A stretch of DNA of 64,000 nt, taken from positions 37,756,809-37,820,808 of the forward strand of contig OX459095.1 in NCBI GenBank assembly GCA_949775045.1, read 5' to 3'. The notes under the pieces are model-generated. The model was not told where the DNA came from, did not search any database, and was given only the letters and a program-made list of their open reading frames with translations. Shown here piece by piece: positions 22,018-31,684 of this stretch; positions within the stretch are counted from its first letter, which is position 1; each line of letters begins with the position of its first letter. Source of the stretch: Metridium senile (lineage: Eukaryota; Cnidaria; Anthozoa; Actiniaria; Metridiidae). Made by a program: the position numbers and the translations under genes.

Positions 22018-23141
22018 TTACACAAAGTAGTCTTGAAGTGAAGGTGGATCTAATTCAAAAATGTTGAAGTTGTATTACCATAAAGACAAGTTAATGCATT
22101 TCTTAACCGGGCACTAACTATATAATACTTGCCAACTGAAGAGAGGCCAATCTTCTGTCCTTTATTAAAGTCAATGAATTTAAAATAGTTTATAATATCA
22201 TTAAACAGCCACTCTACAGATACCCTCAGAGAACTCATTGTTTAGTTGAAAATGTCCATCTGCGGTGTTAAAGGAACATTCCTGAAAGGGGCATGAATAT
22301 GTACACTTAAAGGGTATGCTGGGTCCCCATAGATGCAAAGTGGCCTTGCAGCTGGTGAAAAAGCATGCCGTAGTCTATTCAAAAGGTTTGATTCTCTCAA
22401 CATACCAGCATCATGACGCTTTCCTTCTGTCAAATTAAAGAAATGCTCTAATTAGCATAATTTATTAATTCTAATTTAAATTGTTCATTTAACAAATTAC
22501 TAATTAAGTTCACTTTTATACATATATATTTTTAGATATACACCTAATTGCAGGAATGTCGTCATATGAAAAAAAAAAAAATTTAATTAGTAAGAAAGGA
22601 ATGATTAACATAAAAAATAGTTCAGCTTGATTAATCCTTCTTTTGTCTTTTAATTAAAAATAATTATAATTATGTATTATATCATTTCTTATATTTGTTC
22701 ATTATAAAGTATACAAATTATTTATTAAGATATCTATAAATATTATGTTTTTATACATTATGTCAGATCATTATATTCTGACTTCAAGATAATTGTAAAT
22801 TGTTTTTCGAATTTGATTAAATGAATAAATAAATAACTTCATTTCCCACTAAATTACAAAAGTTAGCACAATTTTTTTTGCAATTTGGTAGATATTATGT
22901 TTTATAAAATTACCTAATGGTCCAAACAGGTTTCCAATCAATCAATTGGGAAATACTACAGACTGGTATTTTAAGGCATGCACTCTTTTGTAACCATTAT
23001 ATACCATACGCTGGTTTTCACCTGGTCTGCAGATTGGCCTCACAGTCCCATCAACGAAACCAAAACAATTGTCTAACCACGAACCTTTAGCTGTGATAAC
23101 ATTAGCATATGTTTCCAGAGCAAGTGGATTAAGGTTATTGT
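22018..23141 (-). pseudogene. Harbinger DDE transposase, 5'-truncated
   Basis: Two exons join in phase across 22427-22913 (donor CCATTAG|GTAATT, acceptor TTTGACAG), restoring GPLEGKRHDAGML. Motifs of the DDE_Tnp_4 family: CFGFVDGTVRPICRP (first Asp), IYGDPAYPL (second Asp) and MSSLRVSVEWLF (Glu). The expected end LDPPSLQDYFV is readable one frame off before the TAA at 22018. Lesions: TGA after VVFPN, a stop before MSSLRV, and a 1-nt shift near the end. The 5' part is lost at about 23142, where unrelated foldback-arm sequence begins. Confidence 0.85.
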
Positions 23142-23144
23142 GAA

Positions 23145-23300
23145 ACTTTGCGGGTACTTTTCGTTAAAAATTTATTTTCGCGTCGCGTTAAATAATATTT
23201 TATGACATTATACATCATTTTAAAGCTTAATAAACAAAGAATACGTCTATGCAGTTTTTTTTTCTGTACAAAATTAATTTGTAGTGCGTGAGGAAGACTC
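23145..23300. mobile_element. Diverged single arm of the ITS1-type foldback family
   Basis: Shares GTTAAAAATT, GCGTCGCGTTAA, ATCATTTTAAAGCTTA and AAAGAATACGTCTATGCAGT-like text with the left arm at 18045-18160. No second arm was found nearby. Its insertion or an associated deletion truncates the Harbinger transposase. Confidence 0.5.
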
Positions 23301-23579
23301 CAAGTGAAATCGGGTGTCTTTGTTTAAAAGGATAACCTGGAAAAACTATCTGTCTTTTGCTGAATTTTAATGCATAATGTTTGTCAGCATATACTGATCT
23401 CTGAGAACGTGTGAGCGTTTCTCAATATTTTACTTAGTTTAGAAGTTATTTAGAGCTAAGTAACGAAACGTACATATTCAATGTTTAGTTAATATTTGAC
23501 TTCATAAATAGAAGGAAGTAAGATTTACTGGAAGACACGAAGCGCTTAAAACTAACAAAACAACATCAAAACAAAAGGT

Positions 23580-23760
23580 ACTACCGTTTATTACAACGTA
23601 TAATCCAGCCGTACCGAACATCAAACACATTCTTATGAAGTATTGGCATCTTATCTCTAACAACCAGAACCTAAGTAGGATCTTTCCTGATCCACTATTC
23701 GTCTCTTACAACATTGAGCATAGCAGCTGGGCAGTGGCAATATTATAAAAAACTTTGATC
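23580..23760 (+). pseudogene. Penelope-like RT/connection fragment
   Basis: Encodes LPFITTYNPAVPNIKHIL, then HLISNNQNLSRIFPDPLFVS. This matches the segment between the RT and the nuclease in Penelope-like proteins (consensus roughly TYNP..P..k.il...L..iFp.pP). Only about 55 codons remain. Confidence 0.55.
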
Positions 23761-24157
23761 TAAAAAATCTCACGTGCCTGCGTAAGCAAGTCCCGTTGGA
23801 CATCTATGCCTCAAACTGAGCTAAAGGACTATTTTATAAGTCCAGAAGCAACTTACAAAAATTACTATCTTTATTTCTAAAACCAACAAATTTACTAGTA
23901 ACTTTTCAATTGTACTGCTCCGTTGACACTTCACACTGACACGGTCCATTGCCACAGAGGTGTTCCGCAAAACGGAAATAAGCGTTAACAATACAATTGA
24001 AAAGGATCGAAATCCCCGACACACCACTGGTTAAGAAATATCCTTACTACATCTAATCAACCAATCAGGTTCAAGTTGACGGCATATAAGCCGGCTCCAA
24101 AACCAAATTAACTCATCTGACCGCTCAAAGTCTTGAGCATAACCAACCAAAAAGAAA

Positions 24158-24194
24158 CTGAAGAGGATAGGTATCACAGTTATCGAAACCGGTC
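24158..24194 (+). ncRNA. Hammerhead-like motif upstream of Penelope ORF
   Basis: CTGAAGA (fits CUGANGA), a stem II region with GATA / TATC complements, then GAAA followed by the palindrome ACCGGT and C, as in the minimal dimeric hammerheads known from Penelope-like pseudo-LTRs. It lies about 35 bp upstream of the ORF start. Stem II has an extra unpaired base, so activity is doubtful. Confidence 0.4.
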
Positions 24195-24230
24195 TTGCTG
24201 TCTTAAAACTGTTCTTCTAAGAACATCACT

Positions 24231-25540
24231 ATGTCAAACAACAGTCAACCCGACCTTGCAACCATACTAGTCGAAATGACTGAGCCCGCCACACCAGAGT
24301 CTCTGACACCTGTCAAGTCTCCAGCCAAAAGGCCTGCCTCATCACTCGACAGCGACGACGAAATACCGTCCGCCCAGCCAAAAGCTAAGAAAGCAAAACA
24401 CACCGACAAGACAGACCTCAACAGACTGACGTACCTACAAACCAGGAGAGCCAAAGCAACTAAGTCCTTGTCCTACTTGAAAGAATATCGCACAAAAAGA
24501 ACCTGCCCTGTTGGCTTACAATACCGACCCAAGCCACACATCCGCCAAGACAGGCATTCCAGTCCGCTATACACGAAATCTGCATCGAAGCCGAGCAAAA
24601 ACTACTGAAACTGATGATCCATCAACACGAAACCAACCTCAAGGAGGACTCCCAAGCAATCGACGAATTGCAGAGCCGCCTACCAAGCCAAACAAGTAGC
24701 TATAAAGCTGTGAAAGCAGCAACCAACCGAAATCAAACAAGACTTAACAAATCTAGTTCTAGGTCAAAACCAGACACTTTAAATATGGCCAACATCCATA
24801 CTAAGTTTAACGAACTTAAGGCCATGCTAGATAAATTTCAATCTTGTAATCCTGCTATTAATAATCAAAATAAAACAAGAGATGAATTGTACCAAAGTGT
24901 CTATTTTATTGACTCCAACAAACAAAAAACGCTTATAGGAGCAACTAGAAATACCACACGCTTTTTTAGGCGCATAAAAGCTAAGTCCATTAACAATAAG
25001 ACTTTCACCAATCAATATATTAAAAACAATTTTGAGAAATTAAAGTCTTAACAAACAATGAACTTAGCTTAATATCAAAAGGTCTTAAATTCATACCAAC
25101 ACCGCCTAAACCGGAATCTCACTTACCTATGTTACGGGAATTCAATGCGTTCTCTCGCACCTCAGCCTTACGGCTAAATTATATGTTTACTAATTCAGTA
25201 TCTACAAAAATCCTTTCTATGTTAAGTCTAACTGGTAAACACCAACACAACCATCGGTGACACTGGAGACTTATTTCGAACTGACCAAGACTGAATTAGC
25301 GAATGTCGTTTTTAAACAACAAAACGATAATTTATCTGCCGGCGAGAGATTTTGGTTGAAAACCCTTAAAAGTAATAGAGACATTAACGTGAAAAAAGCC
25401 GACAAAGGGACAACCACAGTCATTTACAATACTACTATAAAAATACAAGAGGGAACGGATCAGTTACTCGATACTAAATTCTACCGTCCACTCTCTGAAG
25501 CAATAGTAGAAAAACCGCCAATAAAGTCCGTATTATAGTT
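24231..25540 (+). pseudogene. Penelope-like element 5' coding region
   Basis: The first frame (24231-24608) starts MSNNSQPDLATILVEMTEP and has a Lys-rich AKKAKH stretch. The next (24614-25051) is Gln/Lys-rich. Around 25064-25180 a third frame reads SLISKGLKFIPTPPKPESHL, and 25257-25538 reads LETYFELTKTELANV, then INVKKADKGTTTVI and LLDTKFYRPLSE. KADKG-TTTVI and the ISKGLKFIPTP block are signatures of the N-terminal part of Penelope-like RTs. Several frameshifts and an abrupt 3' end before the RT palm; a poly-T tract follows at 25561. Confidence 0.7.
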
Positions 25541-25559
25541 AATCAACTACGATCCAACG

Positions 25560-26001
25560 GCTTTTTTTTTTTTTTTTTTTTTACGGGCTTTGTCGGAATA
25601 TTCACCAACAACTGGCTTTTTCACTCGCTTGTTCGGAGTGCTGTAGATATTTCTTAAGAATAAATTTTACATATTTTTTAAGAACAATCTTAACTTAGAA
25701 TCCGAATATTTAAAAGTTTCTCAGTTATATCACATATAGAATTTATTTTTTGAATTAGTGCACCAGAATGAAGTTTTCAAGGTGAAAAATTATACCGAAA
25801 TTGGCGAGCCTCTCAAAAAAAAAGAAAAAAGCTTATGAGCCTAAAACTGCAATGCAGCAACAGATTTCTCGTTTTGTGACGGTAGAAGCTGCAATAAAAA
25901 TGATAAAAGTCATTATTTTACTTAGATTTTGTTTGAAAAAAATATTTTATGAAGAATCTAGATCAAAACATATTTTTATCACTATTCAGTCACTCTTTAA
26001 T
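25560..26001. other. Poly-T tract and spacer left of ISL2EU
   Basis: A run of 22 T begins at 25561, possibly marking the end of the Penelope fragment. After that the sequence is AT-rich without a gene up to the ISL2EU terminus. The AT at 26000-26001 is the left target duplication. Confidence 0.5.
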
Positions 26002-26350
26002 AAGCCTTTTCACAGTTTAGTGGGCGCGCGGGGCCTGGAACCGATTCGGGATAAAATCGAACCGGAAGCGAGTTTTGCCCTATGTTTCTTATTGTAGCAG
26101 GCGATTTTTCTTTTCAGTCTTTGTTGCTTTGCCAATAAATTTCTGTTATTTTTCGATGGAAAACTCACTTAGAGGTAAGTGTTTTTAACTCTGAATTCTC
26201 AAAACGATAAACAACTATGAAAAACGTTCGTAATTTATCAAATATGATCGCCCTTTAAACTAGTTTAAAGTACTCGAGCTGTCAAGTAGCTTCCGATGTA
26301 AACAAAACTAAAATTGATACACGTGACCAAGTTTTCCCGCCGGACTCGAA

Positions 26351-28619
26351 ATGGAAGAGAAGGAAAACCGAGAAAGCAAAAATTTAGATGACTTTAGAAG
26401 ATTCAAAGTCCCTGAACTTAAGTCATTTCTACGCGATCGCGGTCTGAAAGTAACTGGAACAAAAGCGGAGTTAGCTGCACTAGCATATGGCGCACACGAA
26501 CTTGGAGTTCTTGTAAAACCTAACGCGGCAGAAGAGCGCTCTACAAAGAAGGTCCAGTATGACGCCTTGCTAAAAGTTAAAGGTGTACAACTACCAGATC
26601 CCTTCTCACTTTCAAGTGGTTGGCTCAGCGAAAATGTAGGGATGAGGAAGTGGCCACCCATTTTTCAGCTCCACATTGCAGAATTCCTTCTCACTGCTGA
26701 ACAATCGCAAACTGGTTTAAAGAAACGTTTGCTTAGTGATTACAAAGAAGGCAAAGCTTATAGCTACTTCGACTCCAAGTGGCTAAAGAATGTCTTTTAT
26801 CATGAAATCAATTCATCCTCCGAGTTCTGTTTCCTAAAGTCTGAGTCCACACCCTCTCAAAACATCAATAATGTGCCTCATAAAATATGGGTTTGTGCAG
26901 AAAAAACTACTGGTACAGTAGTCTCAGCTTATTGCACTTGCTTTGCTGGGTATGTGCATGCATCATTTTAAACACTTTTTGTTTATGGTTTTTTTAATGT
27001 GGTTTTCATTTTACTTTTTACATATCATAATTGTTAGGGACTGGTCATAAAGTATGGGGGGGGGGGGGGGGGGGGAGGCAGAAAAAAAAGTGGGGTGGGC
27101 CATAATTCTTGAGCATGAAAAAAGGGGTGGGCCAAGAAAAATTAAGCAATACACTGGGGGTATTTTGGGGTAATTGTTGTGCATTGTATAGGGGTGGGCT
27201 ACTTTTAACTGTGCATAGACTATAGGGTGGGCCAATAAAAGTCATTCCTTAGGAATTCTGAATTTTCTGGCCCCCCCCACCCCCCCCCCCCCCCCCCCCC
27301 CCCCACCCCTATACTTTATGACCAGTCCCTTATGTAAATGTAACATTATCACTAATTATCATTGTCACACATTATTTTATATACACTGCTTGGTCTGTAT
27401 TTCTTTTGACAGACTTGGCTCAACCTGTAATCATGTTGCCGCAGTGTTATTTAAAGTTGAATATGCCTGGAGTAATGGATTAGTCATAAAAGAATCACCA
27501 ACATCAGTAGAGTGCCAGTGGAATAATTATGGCAAAAAAAAGAAAATTGAACCAAAGAGAGTGTGTGAGATGAGGTTAAGAAAACCAAAGTACAAAAAGA
27601 ACGACAGAGGAACTACCATCAATCCTCCCCACAGGCAAAGTTATCAGCCAGAAATCTTGGATGTTGGAAAGAATACTCACACACTCAATAGTTTGTTGGA
27701 TGCTTTGTATCCCAGTATACCAAATGCATGTGGTTTTCAATATGCTGACCTAAATACAACTGCTAACTATGTTCCTGAAGATGATATAAATGTTGAAAGT
27801 ACTGTAGAGATTGAAACTTCTACTAGTGTACCAAAAAGTATCCCTAAGATTGTCTCTGAAGTGAATACAGGAAGTCAGCTACTTGAAATTATATGCAGTG
27901 TTAGTGCTGAAGAGGCCTGTGTTCTTGAAAGTGAGACCCTTGGACAAAATGACAATGAGAATTGGAAGTCACAGCGTGTTGGCAGGATTACTGCCTCTAT
28001 CTCACACAGTGTCATGACTAAGGTTAACACATTGCAACGATGCAATGACAAGACAAATAGTAAATGCATGTCTCTTTTGGAATCCTTGTGTTCATTGAAA
28101 TCTGACAACAAAGCAATACCTGCATTGCTTTATGGCATAAAAATGGAAGATGAGGCAAGACATGCATATACAAAGCAAGCAGTAAGACTTAAGCATCAGG
28201 ATATTCAAGTGAGGCCTACTGGACTTACAGTTATACCAAGCAAGGCTTACATAGGTGCAAGCCCAGATGGATTGGTTGACTGTACTTGTTGTGGAGAAGG
28301 CCTTCTTGAAATAAAGTGTCCATTTAGCATTGCTGACTCTGCACCTAATGAAAGCAATTTGAAGTATTTAAAAGCTAACAACAAAAGAGAAGTAAATCTC
28401 TCAAAGAGCCATCCATACTATAGCCAAGTGCAATACCAGATGGGGGTCACTGGAAGATTATGGTGTGACTTTTTTGTATATACCAAACATGGATTCTACC
28501 TGGAGAGAATTAAGTTTGATGCAGAAAGATGGAAAGCACTTGAGAGTGCAGCACAGTATTTCTTTGAAAATCACATTATCCCATACCTCATGAACAATAA
28601 AAACAACACAAAGGTATAA
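26351..28619 (+). CDS. SAP-SWIM-YqaJ nuclease protein of ISL2EU
   Basis: Exons 26351-26949 and 27413-28619 join in phase (GCTGG|GTATGT donor, TTTTGACAG acceptor) to give 601 residues. Residues about 16-48 are a SAP DNA-binding motif (FKVPELKSFLRDRGLKVTGT). The splice completes a SWIM zinc finger: C195-T-C197, then C205-N-H207. The C-terminal half is a YqaJ/lambda-exonuclease-like domain: GRITAS near 390, EDEARHAY near 446, SPDG with Asp about 485, LEIKCP with Glu about 499 and Lys about 501, and YYSQVQ with Gln about 538. All putative catalytic residues are present. In ISL2EU elements this second protein accompanies the transposase; its role (end processing or repair) is not established. The ATG is preceded by a Kozak-like GAAATGG and an intact leader after the TIR. 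Confidence 0.9.
27037..27329. mobile_element. Harbinger-type MITE in the YqaJ intron
   Basis: Ends GGGACTGGTCATAAAGTAT and the inverted match, with TTA on both sides (27034-27036, 27330-27332), the Harbinger target. The interior has a 20-nt G run at 27056 and long C runs at about 27270-27303. It is wholly inside the intron, so splicing may remove it. The Pro-rich minus-strand frames here are artefacts. Confidence 0.8.
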
Positions 28620-28883
28620 AAAAATATTGCATGCACCTACAATATCCTAATATACTAGAAATATAATGTTATTTCACAATTTGAAACAAGATTCACTGTT
28701 TATAGATGCCATGATAACATAATGTGTACCCATAAAGGCCAGTCAACACTGAGAATTTAAAACTGGTAAAAACATTTTTCAAATTATAAAAAAAGAATGG
28801 ATTAAGTTTTTCATAATAAATAAAAGCAACACTTTGCATTATTAGTAGTACTATTAGTAGTACAGTGTTAATTAGTAGCACTA

Positions 28884-29026
28884 GAGTGATTTTCATATGA
28901 CCGTGATGAGAAAATAGACCATTTAGTTTGTAGTAGTTGATAAAGAACAAAAGAAAACAATGGATTTAGTGTTTACCGACTAACTATTAGTTTGTCTATC
29001 CTTTCATGGTCATATGAAAATCACTC
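28884..29026. mobile_element. 143-bp MITE with TA flanks
   Basis: Ends GAGTGATTTTCATATGACC and GGTCATATGAAAATCACTC are perfect inverted repeats of 19 bp; TA on both sides (28882-28883, 29027-29028). Confidence 0.75.
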
Positions 29027-29053
29027 TATTAGTAGTAAATAGTGTTAATTAAA

Positions 29054-29138
29054 CAATATAAAACAATAGAATAGCATAATAATTATGCTTAATAATTAAT
29101 AATAATTAATAATTATGCTATTCTATTGTTTTATATTG
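29054..29138. repeat. 85-bp palindrome
   Basis: CAATATAAAACAATAGAATA followed by GCATAATAATTATGC is mirrored to TATTCTATTGTTTTATATTG, separated by AT-only ATTAAT repeats. Confidence 0.8.
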
Positions 29139-29449
29139 ATAAATTATTTAGCAGCATTAAGTGGTATTTATGTTGGTTATCAATTTAACTATAGAATCAT
29201 TACAAACAATATGTGTCTTTATTACAGGCCCCTTGCAGATCTAGTTAAATGACAAAAATGTCATAGTAACAATAATACTAATTAAAGAATTGGGATACTA
29301 GACATTGTTTGAGAATTAGAGCTCAATATATCATAGACAGACATGGATTAAAAAGATAACATGTTAAAAGGAGTAAAATCGAGAGGGCCTATACATGTAT
29401 GTATTGTAGCAATGCTTTTATTGTTCTAGAACAAATTTGAAAAATAAAA

Positions 29450-31075
29450 CTAATTAACTAAAGGTGGCAAAAAATTACAAAGGCAAGCAGCAACTGTGAC
29501 AATGTCATCTGCAATAGGTAAAAGTGTAAATGGCATTACATGTCTCAGCAAAGCAAATTGCTTCATCCTCCCTATAGCACGCTCTACATGAATTCTTGCA
29601 TTAGCAATCTTTTTTGTAGCTCTAACATTTTCTTGAGTCATCTGTTCGATGCCACTGCTGGGAGGAGGAATCTTGATAGTTGATCCTTTCAGAAGCAGAT
29701 CCTCACGAATAGGAAAACCACGGTCTGCAAGAACCAAATCTCCCGGTTCTAATTTATCAAGAAAGCCAGACTGCCTTGTCATAAGTTGATCAGAGGCCCT
29801 GCCACCCCATAGCTTGGACAAGAAGCTGATCATTCCATTGGGAGCAATACCCACCAAGAATTTGATTGTATTGTGCTTTTTATAATCAGACCATGTGAGT
29901 GCTTGTGTTTCTAGATCCCTCGGTCTCTCAATGAAGATTTCACTGCAGTCAATGGTACAGCACAAGTTAGGGCATCCCTTCAGAGAACGTGGTAGTTTTT
30001 GCCTGATAGTATCTCTATTTGGCCAATAAATCATAGGTCTTAGTTGCTTGGCTAAAAACTTTATCCAAGTGTTAAATATCATTGACACTAGACCAGTACT
30101 AATCATAAACAGATCTGCTAATAATTCTGTAGGAAGAGCAAGTCTCAATTTCATCAATGTCAAAAGCACCTCATCTCTGACAGTAAGCTTTCTTTGTGGT
30201 CCTCTTTTACTTATTTTGATTGGCTTTCTCAAAAAAACTCTTTTGGCCGTAGTAACGATTACTTTTTGTGTTCCTCTCCAATGTCTAATCTTTAGTGATT
30301 TCTTATATAAGTACTTGCACAGTGAATCAAAACAATCTCTGTTTGGTAAACAAGTGTACACACTGACCTTTGCATCATTGACTGTAAATCTGTCAGTTGG
30401 TGGTCCCATTTTTTCTTGCTTTTTTATGTTATTGATCAAAACATATGCCTTTTCAAGTTTGTCCTTGAGACGTGCAATTTCTAAATCCTTTGACAAACAA
30501 CCAGTACAGTCACAGTCCTTTCTGCAGTTGCATTCCGCTGAGAATGTGGGTAAGGTATAATCATGGTCATTATTTATAGTGGGTAATGGTATTGAGTCAT
30601 CAGTTCCTGATTTGTCTTGTTTGTCCTGCTCTTCCAATGTTATTGACTCTTCTGTAGAGTTACTAGACAATTTAGACTTTTTTGCAAATTTCTCCGATCT
30701 ACGAGGTAAACCTCTTTTTCTTTTTGGTACAAAATGATAGTTTGATTTTGCACTTGTAGCATCTATGAGATTTATCGATGGACTTGGGTGAGCCTCTGAC
30801 GGTTTTCCATCAGCAAAGTGATAAGAGCAGACCCTTGAATCAAAGTTTGGCTGCCACTTTTTGTCAGTTTTTGGATCTTTACGGTTAACGGCTCTTATCC
30901 ATTCTGTTCTGGCTTCCGCATCGGACATAGTAGTTGGGAAAGGAAACAGTACAAAAGGGGGCTTACAACCACATCGTTCATGCTTAGTACCGTGGTGAAC
31001 GTTACACTCTTGAAGTTCCCACTTCTTTAGTTTATAGGTGCTGCTAGAGCAGTGCTGAAATGCACAAATCCTCAT
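29450..31075 (-). CDS. THAP-domain DDE transposase of ISL2EU
   Basis: A single intact frame of 541 residues. Residues 1 to about 90 form a THAP C2CH zinc finger (C4 and C9 in MRICAFQHC; C83-x2-H86 in RVCSYHF), longer than usual because of a Cys-rich loop. Residues 130-170 are Ser/Lys-rich; 180-195 are Cys-rich (CNCRKDCDCTGC), followed by a short helix. The DDE_Tnp_4 catalytic core has D376 (TIDCSEIF), D451 (LADRGFPI) and E498 (IHVERAIGR). It would bind the TIRs and cut/join DNA. It is convergent with the YqaJ gene and the element ends 346 bp upstream of its start. No lesion was seen. Confidence 0.9.
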   Translation of the reverse strand: MRICAFQHCSSSTYKLKKWELQECNVHHGTKHERCGCKPPFVLFPFPTTMSDAEARTEWIRAVNRKDPKTDKKWQPNFDSRVCSYHFADGKPSEAHPSPSINLIDATSAKSNYHFVPKRKRGLPRRSEKFAKKSKLSSNSTEESITLEEQDKQDKSGTDDSIPLPTINNDHDYTLPTFSAECNCRKDCDCTGCLSKDLEIARLKDKLEKAYVLINNIKKQEKMGPPTDRFTVNDAKVSVYTCLPNRDCFDSLCKYLYKKSLKIRHWRGTQKVIVTTAKRVFLRKPIKISKRGPQRKLTVRDEVLLTLMKLRLALPTELLADLFMISTGLVSMIFNTWIKFLAKQLRPMIYWPNRDTIRQKLPRSLKGCPNLCCTIDCSEIFIERPRDLETQALTWSDYKKHNTIKFLVGIAPNGMISFLSKLWGGRASDQLMTRQSGFLDKLEPGDLVLADRGFPIREDLLLKGSTIKIPPPSSGIEQMTQENVRATKKIANARIHVERAIGRMKQFALLRHVMPFTLLPIADDIVTVAACLCNFLPPLVN

Positions 31076-31421
31076 CTACAACAGGAGTAAATGAAGCGAT
31101 TTAGCAAACAAAACTTGTTTAACAACGAAATGAATGTGCCACATAGAGTGATGTCTCTTATATGTAAGTTGCCCTTACAAACCAAAGCATTTTTAGCACA
31201 AAACAATTTTTTTCGATAAATAAAGTACACAGATATTGTCAGAAGGCCGTATTACATACCTTAGGTTATGATTTTATAAACAATCTGCCATAATCAGCCA
31301 TAAAATGAGCATGAAAAACAACAACCATGACAAGGTTGAATGGGGCAAAACTCGCTTCCGATTCGATTTTATCCCGAATCGGTTCCAGGCCCCGCGCGCC
31401 CACTAAACTGTGAAAAGGCTT

Positions 31422-31684
31422 ATAGAGTAAAACACGATTTGGGTTGCCTGTGGTTTCTCATGAGGCAATGGTACAGTGTAGTGCAGGTAGCCATTTTGAT
31501 AAGGTAAGATGTTTATTCACTTAGAAGGCGTTAATTATATAAGTTTTGCACAAAATTCTGTACTTCTTTCACTGCATGAACTTAGATTATATTTTTTTGT
31601 TATTTGTTCATGTATTATATGAGATTATTTTGCCATTCTTTAAAGGAAAGTTGATAAAAAATACAATTATTATTTCTCGAGCAA
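31422..31684. other. Right flank of ISL2EU
   Basis: AT-rich spacer. It ends with a TTATTTCTCGAG that could be a splice acceptor for the short exon at about 31680-31725. Confidence 0.3.

Larger units (their letters stand above)
28620..29449. other. Intergenic region of ISL2EU
   Basis: Between the convergent stop codons. It contains the MITE at 28884-29026 and the palindrome at 29054-29138, otherwise AT-rich 3' untranslated sequence. No further gene. Confidence 0.6.
26002..31421. mobile_element. Complete ISL2EU-type (IS4EU) DNA transposon, 5.42 kb
   Basis: TIRs of 78-80 bp begin AAGCCTTTTCACAGTTTAGT and continue through GGGCGCGCGGGGCCTGGAAC to GCGAGTTTTGCCC; the two ends differ at about one position. 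AT is duplicated at 26000-26001 and 31422-31423. It carries two convergent genes: a SAP-SWIM-YqaJ protein (plus) and a THAP-DDE transposase (minus). That pairing defines ISL2EU elements as I know them. Both reading frames are intact and the TIRs nearly identical, which suggests recent activity. MITEs at 27037-27329 and 28884-29026 are nested inside. Confidence 0.85.

Noticed and set aside
27011..27245. Proline-rich minus-strand frames (PPPPPPP) inside the ISL2EU intron
   Set aside because: They arise from the G run of the MITE at 27037-27329.
30048..30560. 170-residue plus-strand hydrophobic frame
   Set aside because: Antisense shadow of the intact THAP-DDE transposase.
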